28,423 bases of DNA from Eubacteriales bacterium (GTDB taxonomy: Bacteria; Bacillota; Clostridia; Peptostreptococcales; Anaerovoracaceae): positions 1 through 28,423 of the forward strand of contig JAQXNW010000073.1 of the NCBI GenBank assembly GCA_029098205.1, given 5' to 3'. The translations under genes and the position numbers were made by a program. Shown here in pieces: positions 15,207 through 22,622 of the stretch. The notes below the pieces were generated by a model that was not told the origin of the DNA, did not search any database, and saw only the letters and a list, made by a program, of their open reading frames with translations. The number at the start of each line of letters is the position of its first letter. Position 1 is the first letter of the stretch.

Positions 15207-16213
15207 TATCTCGCCACGCACCTTTCGTTATCATCAGCATAAACATCTGTAAGCAGCGTATCCGGATCCGGGTACGGGGACTCATCTGCAAACTTAACTG
15301 CCTCATCCATCTCCGCATCCGCGTCAGCTTTTACCTTATCCAGATCTTCCTGCTTGAATCCGTACTCATTCAGCAGCTTATTTCCGAACTGCTCGATCGG
15401 ATCCTTCTTCAGTGCGTCTTCCATATATTCCTTCGGACGGTAGTTCGCCGGATCACCGCAGTAGTGGCCCTGATATCTGTAAACTCTCGCCTCAACAATA
15501 TACGGACCCTTGCCGGATCTCGCGTACTCAATTGCGTTCTTAACCGTCTCATAAACCAGAAGAACATCGGTTCCGTCTACGGTAATGCCCTCTGCGTCAT
15601 ATGCCTTCGCTCTCTCGGACAAAGTCGGTGTGTTTGTGGTTCTGTGAATTTCTGTCGATACGGCGTACTGGTTATTTTCGATAAACCATACAAGCGGAAG
15701 CTTCCATGTCGCCGCCATATTCAGGCACTCATGGAAAATGCCCTGGTTCGTCGATCCATCACCGAAGCAGCCCATCGTAACGGCTCCGTCTTTCAGATAT
15801 TTGGAAGCGAATGCCGATCCTGTCGAGATACCCTGGCCGGCGCCTACGATTCCGTTCGCACCAAGAGCTCCAAGTCCTTCGATATCCGTAATGTGCATGG
15901 AACCGCCCTTGCCTGCGCAGTAACCGGTTGCCTTGCCGAAAAGCTCTGCCATCGCCCTCTTAGGATCCGCTCCTCTTGCAATCGCATGACCGTGTCCGCG
16001 GTGTGTGGTGCAGAAATAATCCTGTTTGCCGAGCGCAGCAAAAGCGCCTGCCTCAGCCGCTTCCTGACCGATGCTAAGATGAATGTTGCCGGCCAGCATG
16101 CCCTTCATAAAGCAGTCCGCAGCATGCTGCTCAAATGCTCTGATTCTTACCATTGTACGGTAAAATCCCATGAGCTGCTCGTTTGAATACTTGTTTTCAG
16201 CCAATTTTGTCAC
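15206..16213 (-). CDS. acoA: Acetoin/pyruvate dehydrogenase E1 component, alpha subunit (complex 2)
   Basis: This 335-residue TPP-dependent subunit has the canonical active-site HRGHGH (residues 71-76), the GKGGSMHI segment, and the TPP/Mg motif GDG (151-153) to ENN (ending at 181). The C-terminal DESPYPDPDTLLTDVY strongly resembles acetoin dehydrogenase AcoA of Bacillus and relatives (from memory), so acetoin is the most likely substrate, though pyruvate is possible. The reading frame opens with GTG at 16213 directly after AAAGGT. A TTG at 16204, better spaced from AAAGGTGTGA, is a real alternative and would remove three residues. A DUF296 gene lies 183 bp upstream in the same direction with no clear terminator or promoter between, suggesting a shared transcript. 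Confidence 0.92.
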   Translation of the reverse strand: MTKLAENKYSNEQLMGFYRTMVRIRAFEQHAADCFMKGMLAGNIHLSIGQEAAEAGAFAALGKQDYFCTTHRGHGHAIARGADPKRAMAELFGKATGYCAGKGGSMHITDIEGLGALGANGIVGAGQGISTGSAFASKYLKDGAVTMGCFGDGSTNQGIFHECLNMAATWKLPLVWFIENNQYAVSTEIHRTTNTPTLSERAKAYDAEGITVDGTDVLLVYETVKNAIEYARSGKGPYIVEARVYRYQGHYCGDPANYRPKEYMEDALKKDPIEQFGNKLLNEYGFKQEDLDKVKADADAEMDEAVKFADESPYPDPDTLLTDVYADDNERCVAR

Positions 16214-16396
16214 ACCTTTCTTAAATAATATTGGTTTATCATCCTCCTACAATCTGAAGAACTGTCTTTCGCCCGACGAAATGCGCTGACTCAATTTGTC
16301 TTCATCGAAGCCCTGCATTCATAGGCGACTCCATTCCGCTGTCATTCCGTAACGAAAAGCATGCTTCAAGCTGTATTCGGAGATATGATATCCGAT

Positions 16397-16894
16397 TTAT
16401 TCTTCTCCCTGTTTCGGAGCGAAGCACGGTACGCCCAGACTCGGATCGAATGCGCGGCTCATAATGATGCCGCCACCCAGCTCCGCAACGACTACATCCG
16501 TTGTGAGAAGAACTTTCGTCCCCTCGACAAGATGTCCGCCATGCCCAACGCCGTAACGGTCGCTCAGACTTACATGAACATGAAGATTCGTAACTCCGTC
16601 GGAATCATGACAGATGATACCGCTCAGGCCAACCAGCTCAATAGGACCGGTCAGAATCAGCGGTTCGCCATATCCATAACCCGCCGGCGCGTCTTCAATC
16701 TCAACCGGGTTGCAGTACCGGACGCCGTCCAGGCTTCCGATTCCGGAAACGATCACGCCGTTATTAATACCTGCTTCTTTCACCGCTGCTTCCAGACCAA
16801 GAAGAAGATCTGTGCCCGGCTTCAGCCGGAAAGCGATGACACGTGTCAGCGTACCCTTCGCCAACTCTAAAAAATCCGTTGTATTCGTAGACAT
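16397..16894 (-). CDS. PPC/DUF296-domain protein
   Basis: This 165-residue protein matches the PPC (plants and prokaryotes conserved, DUF296) domain, seen in the His-containing core LHVHVSLSD and the following GHGGHLVEG, and in the N-terminal AKGTLTRVIAFRLKPGTDL. In plants this domain occurs with AT-hooks in DNA-binding proteins; the bacterial proteins are usually stand-alone, and their role is poorly known. There is no AT-hook or other DNA-binding motif here. I chose ATG at 16894 because AGGAGG lies at the correct distance; a longer frame to 16915 adds seven residues. It is the probable first gene of the complex 2 unit, so it may act in the same catabolism or in its regulation (inference). 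The promoter probably lies in the AT-rich region to its right, where a TATAAT is visible. Confidence 0.8.
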   Translation of the reverse strand: MSTNTTDFLELAKGTLTRVIAFRLKPGTDLLLGLEAAVKEAGINNGVIVSGIGSLDGVRYCNPVEIEDAPAGYGYGEPLILTGPIELVGLSGIICHDSDGVTNLHVHVSLSDRYGVGHGGHLVEGTKVLLTTDVVVAELGGGIIMSRAFDPSLGVPCFAPKQGEE

Positions 16895-17282
16895 ATTCAG
16901 CCTCCTGTGTATCACTGTATTAATTATAACACATTCCTATGATGAGGAAAGAATTATTGAATAATTATTCGCAATATTCTTTAATATTTTTTTATGGATC
17001 TAATAATTTTTTTTATCCAAAAAAGAATGTTCTTTTTTATTAATATTCCCTGTGGCAAATCGAATAAACGTTGAAATTTCAGCATTTATTACAATCGTCT
17101 TCTATTTCGATTTCTATTTCACTTATTTTCATTCCGAAAAATCCGCAAAATATTTCAACACGTACAGCTTTTTATGATGTATAATCAAAAATACAGCGTA
17201 AATTTTTTGTATAATTTGTGCAAAAGTAACAATTTTAACTTTTTTAAAAATTCAATTCAAAATACAAAAGGAGATTATCATA
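16895..17282. promoter_or_regulatory. AT-rich divergent intergenic region with palindromes
   Basis: This 388-bp gap separates the divergent DUF296 and aldolase genes and holds no convincing gene. On the minus strand a TATAAT lies about 30 bp upstream of the DUF296 start. On the plus strand two TATAAT sequences (in GATGTATAATC and TTTGTATAATTTG) lie upstream of the aldolase, without clear -35 boxes. A perfect 12-bp palindrome GAATAATTATTC and a 9-bp-arm inverted repeat AAAAAAGAA-TG-TTCTTTTTT (17019-17038) lie in the middle and could be operators. Confidence 0.55.
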
Positions 17283-18041
17283 ATGCGCAGAAAATTCATC
17301 GACCTGCTAAAGGGAGACGAACCTTTCCTCGGCACATTCATTCAGTCCGCATCCCCGGAATTCATCGAAGCGTCCGCGTATGCCGGATTCCAATTCGCCT
17401 GTATGGATCTGGAACATACGTATTACGGAGTGGAACGCTGCTCGGAAATGATCCGTGCAGGAGAAGCCGCGGGTCTTTCCATGCTGGTCCGTGTACCGAC
17501 TCTGGACATGGTCCAGGTTAAAAAATCGCTGGACTTCGGAGCGACGGGAATTGTATTCCCGAATATTGACACGCCGGAGCAGGCCGAGGAAGCGGTCCGC
17601 CTCTGCCGTTTCTCTCCGAAAGGAAAGCGCGGCGCATGCCCCGGCGTCCGGGCCGCTTTCTACGGAAAATCCGGTCCCGATTACTACGAGCAGCAGAACC
17701 GGGATACCTGCGTGATTCCTTTGATCGAAACATCCGAAGGAGTCCGCAATTTCGATGATATTCTGAAGGTGCCCGGGATTTCCGCGGTTTTCTTAGGACC
17801 TGTCGATTTGTCCGTCGACATGGGATATCCCGGAGATCTCACGAATCCGGCCGTTATGGATGCCATCTTAACGATGATCCGGAAAGCGAAGGCTGCCGGA
17901 ATTCCATCCGGGGCGCTTGCGCTTTCGCCGGCGATCGCAAAAAAATTCTTTGCCGAAGGACTGCGTTTCCTTTCCTACGGAATCGATACCATTCTGATGT
18001 ATCAGATGCTGTCGGACATCAAGAAAAACGTTCTCGGTTAA
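17283..18041 (+). CDS. HpcH/HpaI-family aldolase (class II, pyruvate-type)
   Basis: This 252-residue enzyme cleaves a 4-hydroxy-2-oxo acid into pyruvate (or a related 2-oxo acid) and an aldehyde. Visible are the catalytic His in MDLEHTYYG, the Arg in VRVP that holds the 2-oxo group, and the metal ligands Glu in LIETSEG and Asp in GPVDLSVDMG. Relatives include HpaI (homoprotocatechuate pathway), GarL (5-keto-4-deoxy-glucarate aldolase) and RhmA; the sequence does not decide between them. The start ATG follows AAAGGAGA eight bases upstream. It is the only confident plus-strand gene here and is divergent from the DUF296/complex 2 unit. It forms its own unit ending at a strong hairpin terminator. 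A role in sugar-acid breakdown is an inference. Confidence 0.9.
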   Translation: MRRKFIDLLKGDEPFLGTFIQSASPEFIEASAYAGFQFACMDLEHTYYGVERCSEMIRAGEAAGLSMLVRVPTLDMVQVKKSLDFGATGIVFPNIDTPEQAEEAVRLCRFSPKGKRGACPGVRAAFYGKSGPDYYEQQNRDTCVIPLIETSEGVRNFDDILKVPGISAVFLGPVDLSVDMGYPGDLTNPAVMDAILTMIRKAKAAGIPSGALALSPAIAKKFFAEGLRFLSYGIDTILMYQMLSDIKKNVLG

Positions 18042-18130
18042 AAAGTTCCGGGATCAAAGGCTCTGGGTATTGCTCCGGAAACAAAGTCCGGGATCAGTTT
18101 CCCGGATACTGCGGTAACAATACGAGCAGA

Positions 18131-18165
18131 AAACGGGAAGGCGGTGTAATTCCGCCTTCCCGTTT
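18131..18165. terminator. Bidirectional terminator between aldolase and cNMP-binding-like gene
   Basis: A 14-bp perfect stem (AAACGGGAAGGCGG / CCGCCTTCCCGTTT, 7-nt loop) is followed by TTTCGCTTTAA on the plus strand and TTTTCTGCT on the minus strand. It serves the convergent genes on both sides. Confidence 0.88.
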
Positions 18166-18240
18166 CGCTTTAATCGGATTCAAAATATTTTCTCACGCTC
18201 TTCTCTGCGTCTTCCCGCTTAGCGCGGACATCATGCCTGC

Positions 18241-18684
18241 TCAGAATTCCATCTGCTCCTGCTTCAGAAGAGTCAGATGAAATTCTTTCAGGAAACGCGC
18301 ATGATACCAGCACTGCAGGTAACAGACACTCCGAGCGATCCGCTGATCCGCCAGAATCAACACGGAATCCTCGTCCGCGGTGAACCGCTCGTCACACATG
18401 ATCCCAAGATCAGTGGCCCAGAGATCCTTCTCCCGGCGCATGCCGAAGACATATCCGCGCTCCGCTTTCCTCTGATCTTCCTGCTCCTTTCCGATGACGG
18501 AAACCTGTCCGGAGCCTTTCGCGACGATACCGACACGCATATTCGTCTCTACGCTCTGGCCCTTCAGAACCGGTTCAAGATGCATATCAAAGCATCCGTC
18601 AAACTGACTGCCCGCCTCTTCCGGCATGTAATCGAACAGCGGGAGGTCGCCTGCAACGTTCATGATTTCATTGTACAATCCCAT
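18241..18684 (-). CDS. Crp/Fnr-like sensor domain protein without DNA-binding domain
   Basis: This 147-residue protein resembles the N-terminal effector-binding beta-roll plus dimer helix of Crp/Fnr proteins of Clostridia: a GIVAKGSGQVSVIG strand pattern near residue 52, then VLILADQRIARSVCYLQCWYH leading to a final helix. It stops where a helix-turn-helix would begin. The downstream sequence contains only a terminator, so the missing domain is not nearby. It could be a truncated regulator, or a stand-alone ligand-binding partner. It has a good start (ATG after AAGGAAAAGAAA) and a plausible promoter, so it is probably expressed. The family assignment is from pattern recognition and is not certain. 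Confidence 0.55.
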   Translation of the reverse strand: MGLYNEIMNVAGDLPLFDYMPEEAGSQFDGCFDMHLEPVLKGQSVETNMRVGIVAKGSGQVSVIGKEQEDQRKAERGYVFGMRREKDLWATDLGIMCDERFTADEDSVLILADQRIARSVCYLQCWYHARFLKEFHLTLLKQEQMEF

Positions 18685-18802
18685 TTTCTTTTCCTTCCAT
18701 TTTTATACTGGTTATTATTTCCTGCTTATAAATGCGACAGCTTCCTTCCGGAGCTGCGGCCAGTCATCGATCAAAGTCCATTCTTTGTCCCTGATGATAC
18801 GC

Positions 18803-18831
18803 ACTATACTACCACAAAATTACCTGTTCAA
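18803..18831 (-). promoter_or_regulatory. Putative promoter of the cNMP-binding-like gene
   Basis: On the minus strand TTGAAC (18826-18831) and TATAGT (18803-18808) are spaced 17 bp apart, just after the AEC transporter stop. Transcription would start near 18796, leaving a leader of about 110 nt before the ATG at 18684. Confidence 0.55.
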
Positions 18832-18835
18832 ATCG

Positions 18836-19762
18836 CTATGCCAGATTCTGCGCAATTCCGACGATCACCGGCATCGTAAGCACCGAGAATATCGTCGACA
18901 CTGAGCAGAGCGCCGCCGCCAACTTGTCATTGCATTTATATTTGCTGGAAAGAAGAACGATCAGAGTCGCGCCCGGGCATGCCGCCTCGATGGTGATCGC
19001 CGTCAGCATGTCGCCCCGGATTCCGACCAAATAAAGGATAAGAAGCGTAAGCACCGGGAAGAAAACGATGCGGAGGGAAATACCCTGCCAAAGGCGGATA
19101 TCCTTCAGCATTTTCCTGAGGTCCAGATTGCAGAGCATGTACCCGACCAGCAGCATCGGAAGCGGAACAGCCATTCCGGCAAGATAGCCAATGCAGGTAT
19201 TTACGACCTTCGGCAGTGAAAGTCCTGTAATAAACAGGAACAGACCGATCAGAATCCCGATCGTAGAAGGATTGACCAGAGCCTTTCGTATTTCCGTGCC
19301 GGATTTGCTCCCGGACATGTAGATCTGCCCCAGTGTCCAGATCAGAACCGGATTCACAACCGCGTATGCGGAGCCATAAAACACGCCTTCCTTCCCAAGC
19401 ACAGAGACAAGAAGCGGAATTCCCATAAAATTGCAATTCGCGAACATCGCGAGCATGACCAGAACTTTCTTGTCCCCCTGATCCTTCGAACGAACAAACA
19501 GACGGCTCAGAAAGAAATACGAAAGATGCGCCGCCAGCGAAATACCGCCGCAGAGGAAGAAGGAAAGCAGCATCCGCTTGGAGAATGTAAACTGAAAAGA
19601 CTGAATCATCGTACACGGGATAATAAGATAAAGCGCCAGATTCGTGATCCCTGCGTAAGAAGCATCGTCAATCATCTTCAGCTTCCCAAGCGCCCAGCCG
19701 ACAATCATCAGAAGAAAAAGAATAAATACCTGCTGTCCTACCGTCAGAATGTTCCCAATCAT
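18836..19762 (-). CDS. AEC-family (auxin efflux carrier-like) transporter
   Basis: This 308-residue integral membrane protein shows about ten hydrophobic segments in two halves, as in AEC carriers. Landmarks are ITNLALYLIIPC near the N-terminus, the NCNFMGIPL segment in the middle with its Asn residues and the helix-breaking Pro, and EAACPGATLIVLLSSKY in the C-terminal half. Bacterial relatives (for example malate-type MleP carriers) export or exchange small organic acids; the substrate is unknown here. I chose ATG at 19762, preceded by AAAGGCTTGAA, since the longer frame to 19843 overlaps the upstream GNAT gene and adds 27 polar residues. It lies 10 bp after the GNAT stop, so the two are likely cotranscribed. 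Confidence 0.88.
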   Translation of the reverse strand: MIGNILTVGQQVFILFLLMIVGWALGKLKMIDDASYAGITNLALYLIIPCTMIQSFQFTFSKRMLLSFFLCGGISLAAHLSYFFLSRLFVRSKDQGDKKVLVMLAMFANCNFMGIPLLVSVLGKEGVFYGSAYAVVNPVLIWTLGQIYMSGSKSGTEIRKALVNPSTIGILIGLFLFITGLSLPKVVNTCIGYLAGMAVPLPMLLVGYMLCNLDLRKMLKDIRLWQGISLRIVFFPVLTLLILYLVGIRGDMLTAITIEAACPGATLIVLLSSKYKCNDKLAAALCSVSTIFSVLTMPVIVGIAQNLA

Positions 19763-19772
19763 TTCAAGCCTT

Positions 19773-20264
19773 TCATTTTTCGTAAGCATATCTGGGATAT
19801 GCATCTTCCTCGACGTGGATGATTCCGCGTTTTTCAAATCCAAGCTTCGTCAGAAGATTCTGCATAATAATATTGTCTGTATGTGTATCCACGCGGAGAT
19901 GCCCGCACTGTTCATACGCGAAATTCAGACAAAACGCGCCGATGCCCTTCTGCGATCCGTCTCCGGCGAGGCGGTGCACGACCCCGAACGGATCGTTGTT
20001 TCTCCAGCTCCCCTTCTCAATCACACGGTAGGTGGGCTCAATATCCTCTCCGAAATCGAAGAAAAATGTCCCGATCACCCGTTCCTCTTCCGTACAGACG
20101 TAGCTCTTTCCTCTCTGAATGTCCTCGAAGAGCAGACTTTCCGGCGGCCAATGCGTCGGTCCCCACTGATTCGGATTCCCATGCGCAGCCATAAAATCCC
20201 TGGCATACGTGTAAATTTCCGTCATCCTCTGAAAGTCCGCTTCCGATGCGTGCCGAATCTGCAT
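19773..20264 (-). CDS. GNAT-family N-acetyltransferase
   Basis: This 163-residue protein has the GNAT pattern: an N-terminal IRHASEADFQRMTEIY, a central beta-strand pair around RVIGTFFFDFG, the acetyl-CoA-binding loop region KGIGAFCLNFAYEQCG, then LRVDTHTDNIIMQNLLTKLGFEKRG, which is the usual C-terminal helix and strand. The motif resembles small-molecule or amino-acid acetyltransferases; the acceptor is unknown. ATG at 20264 is preceded by AAGGAG six bases upstream; the longer frame to 20348 reads into the tRNA terminator area and is unlikely. It is the first gene of a probable two-gene unit with the AEC carrier. Confidence 0.9.
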   Translation of the reverse strand: MQIRHASEADFQRMTEIYTYARDFMAAHGNPNQWGPTHWPPESLLFEDIQRGKSYVCTEEERVIGTFFFDFGEDIEPTYRVIEKGSWRNNDPFGVVHRLAGDGSQKGIGAFCLNFAYEQCGHLRVDTHTDNIIMQNLLTKLGFEKRGIIHVEEDAYPRYAYEK

Positions 20265-20349
20265 AATTCTCCTTCTCTGATGCAAAGCTGAAGCGGCAAA
20301 GGCTATGCAGCCAATGGGCTTCCAGCCAATGTTAAAAGCCAGTGACACC

Positions 20350-20393
20350 TATATAAAAACAAAACCACTTCCGGCAAAAGACAGGAAGTGGTT
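20350..20393 (-). terminator. Terminator after tRNA-Arg
   Basis: On the minus strand AACCACTTCC (20384-20393) pairs with GGAAGTGGTT (20363-20372) in a 10-bp stem, followed by TTGTTTTTATAT. It starts three bases after the tRNA CCA end. Confidence 0.9.
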
Positions 20394-20395
20394 AT

Positions 20396-20472
20396 TGGTG
20401 CGGCACGAGAGACTCGAACTCTCAACCTACTGATTCGTAGTCAGGCACTCTATCCAATTGAGCTAGTGCCGC
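20396..20472 (-). tRNA. tRNA-Arg (anticodon ACG)
   Basis: The 77-nt minus-strand sequence folds as a cloverleaf: acceptor GCGGCAC / GTGCCGC, D-arm GCTC / GAGT, T-arm GAGAG-TTCGAGT-CTCTC, and an encoded CCA after discriminator A. The anticodon loop is CTACGAA, so the anticodon is ACG, reading Arg CGN codons after A-to-I editing. The outermost anticodon-stem pair is a C/T mismatch. It has its own promoter and terminator. Confidence 0.96.
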
Positions 20473-20501
20473 ATAAGCACGATCAAATATCGTACTTATT
20501 T

Positions 20502-20530
20502 AGTATACTCAATCCGGTCCAAAAACGCAA
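20502..20530 (-). promoter_or_regulatory. Promoter of tRNA-Arg
   Basis: On the minus strand TTGCGT (20525-20530) and TATACT (20502-20507) are 17 bp apart, about 30 bp upstream of the mature tRNA 5' end. The -10 is a 5/6 match to consensus. Confidence 0.7.
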
Positions 20531-20596
20531 GGACTATTTTTATCCCCGCAGTTTAAGCATGCCGCGCGCTCCGCTTCCCTTTGAATGATTCCGTTA

Positions 20597-22606
20597 CTAC
20601 ATCCGATAGGCGCGGATCCAGTAATCATTCACCTTCTGCTTCTTCGTCCTGTCATCGTAGTTTTCCTTCAGCAGTCCGCGTTTATATGCGTCTACCAGTT
20701 GTGAAAGATCATCGACTTCCTGACGGAGCTTCTTTCCGAGATCCGTATCGATGATCAGCATACGACGCGGCAGCGTTTCCACCGTCATCATCTCCGGCGA
20801 ATGGAAAACCTGGGTTCCATCCGGCTGAAGCGGCGTGTACGGCTTATGCTGGGCAAGCGCCATGAAACGGGAGTTAAAAATAAACGTATATCCTGCGATT
20901 CCGGTCTGTTTCTGATAAGCCTTCGAAATGCCGCCGTCGATGACATACAGGAGACCGCCGCCCTTGATCGGACTTTCTCCGTCCTTCATCTTCACCGGCA
21001 CATGCCCGTTCAGGATCTTGCTCCGGCTGGGATCGAGGCCGAATTCCCGGAGAATTTTCTCACAGGGCTCCCGCCGGTCGCGAAGACGGTAGTATGGTCT
21101 TGTCGGCTCCTTGTGCGACTTTTTATCTTCAATGAACAGCCGTTCGAACGTTGTCATTTTTTCTTTGCCGAACAAAGGAGAATCGCTTCCCTCCCAAAGA
21201 TAAAGCATCAGATCGCCGGGCTTTCCGGGAACCGCACATTCCTTCGGCGTGAAAAAGGATTTCCGGACCTGCGTATCCAGATAATCCATCAGCGCTTTCC
21301 CTGAATACGACTTCTTTCCATCCAGATTCAGCTCCGAAAAGCTTCCGTCCTCTTCCATCGGAATGCAGCCATGATAAAGAATATTTCCGTTGCACACCTT
21401 ATACAAAGCGCCGTGGCTGAAAAGGAACCGGATATGTTTCTGCAGCTTCTCGGAATTCAGAATGGACGCTTCCAGAGACTCCATGACCGCTTCTTCATCC
21501 GCAGAAAGGCGATACGGATCCTTCGGGTCGACCGTCGGGAAATTCTGGTCGCGAAGCGGATACTCTGTCCCCTCTACATTCACGGTTCCCTTTTCCCAGT
21601 CGATTTTATCAAGAAGAAGCCGATTCTCCATCTTGTATTCCGGATGCGCCTTGATAATCTGCCCTTCGGCTTTGAACTGAATGATCGCGATCGCCTTGTG
21701 CATCTTGGCAGCCAGCTTGGCGTCCACTGGATCGTACTTGTTCTCATCGATCAGGTGCGGCATAAACGCAAGGCAGCGGTCGTTCGCGTATACGTTCTCC
21801 GCCATCGACGCCAACGGTCTTAAGTTGATCCCGTATCCGACTTCCAGCATATCGAAATTATTGTAGCTGATATTCATCCGGAGAATGTTCGCAATGCAGG
21901 CCCAGTTCCCGGTCGCCGCGCCCATCCATACGATGTCGTGATTTCCCCACTGAAAATCCACATCGTGGTATCCCATCAGATAATCCATGATATAGTCCGG
22001 ATGCGCACCGCGGTCAAAGATATCGCCGATGATATGAAGCTGGTCCACCGCAAGGCGGCTGATCAGATCCGCCATCTCCCGGATAAAAAGCTCCGCCATC
22101 CCTTCATGAATCAGAGAGGCGATGATCTCGTGGTAATAATGCGCGCGGTTTTCCTCATCGTCCGCATGCAGAAGCTCATCCATCGCGTATCCAAGATACT
22201 GCGGCATTCTTCCGCGGACCTTTTCTCTCGTATATTTCGTCGAAACGGATTTACAGATCGTAATTAAGCGATTGATCGCTGTTTCACACCAGGAATCGAA
22301 ATCTTTCTCGGATTTTTTCCGGCGCCGGATCTCCGCGTCCGCATCGTAAATAAGCGATGCAAGCTCTTCCCGGTCCTGCCGCCCTAGGATGCCTCCGTAA
22401 TGCTCGTCAATTTTCGCCTTGATCGTGCCCGATGCGCTCTTCAGCATATGAATAAACGCGCCGTGTTCTCCGTGCAGATCGCTCAGGAAGTATTCCGTTC
22501 CCTTCGGGAGCGCCAGCAACGCATTCAAGTTTGTGATCTCCGCCGACGCCGCAAGCACATTCGGATACTCTTTCGAAAGCAATTCGAGAAATTTCAGATC
22601 CGCCAT
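20597..22606 (-). CDS. fbp: Fructose-1,6-bisphosphatase, class III
   Basis: This 669-residue enzyme converts fructose-1,6-bisphosphate to fructose-6-phosphate in gluconeogenesis. Length and sequence match the class III (Firmicutes-type) family, which is unrelated in sequence to the E. coli type and belongs to the metallophosphatases. Metal-binding motifs are visible: FLSDLHGEHGAF near residue 40, then DIFDRGAHPDY and WGNHDIVWMGA near residues 200-230, and the C-terminal GHVPVK and VIDGGISKAYQ. ATG lies eight bases after AGGAGG. It begins 16 bp after the murA stop, so it is probably expressed with murA. No clear hairpin terminator is seen before the tRNA promoter. Confidence 0.96.
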   Translation of the reverse strand: MADLKFLELLSKEYPNVLAASAEITNLNALLALPKGTEYFLSDLHGEHGAFIHMLKSASGTIKAKIDEHYGGILGRQDREELASLIYDADAEIRRRKKSEKDFDSWCETAINRLITICKSVSTKYTREKVRGRMPQYLGYAMDELLHADDEENRAHYYHEIIASLIHEGMAELFIREMADLISRLAVDQLHIIGDIFDRGAHPDYIMDYLMGYHDVDFQWGNHDIVWMGAATGNWACIANILRMNISYNNFDMLEVGYGINLRPLASMAENVYANDRCLAFMPHLIDENKYDPVDAKLAAKMHKAIAIIQFKAEGQIIKAHPEYKMENRLLLDKIDWEKGTVNVEGTEYPLRDQNFPTVDPKDPYRLSADEEAVMESLEASILNSEKLQKHIRFLFSHGALYKVCNGNILYHGCIPMEEDGSFSELNLDGKKSYSGKALMDYLDTQVRKSFFTPKECAVPGKPGDLMLYLWEGSDSPLFGKEKMTTFERLFIEDKKSHKEPTRPYYRLRDRREPCEKILREFGLDPSRSKILNGHVPVKMKDGESPIKGGGLLYVIDGGISKAYQKQTGIAGYTFIFNSRFMALAQHKPYTPLQPDGTQVFHSPEMMTVETLPRRMLIIDTDLGKKLRQEVDDLSQLVDAYKRGLLKENYDDRTKKQKVNDYWIRAYRM

Positions 22607-22622
22607 ACGATCATCCTCCTGA

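Noticed and set aside
20265..20349. Repeated CATTGGCTG in the GNAT leader, considered as a riboswitch or T-box
   Set aside because: Only a 9-bp direct repeat is visible; no T-box sequence, specifier loop or antiterminator could be recognised.
20388..20588. Plus-strand 66-codon frame over the tRNA-Arg gene (reads ARETRTLNLLIRSQALYPIEL-like)
   Set aside because: This is the well-known false protein produced by reading the antisense strand of a tRNA gene; the cloverleaf explains the sequence.
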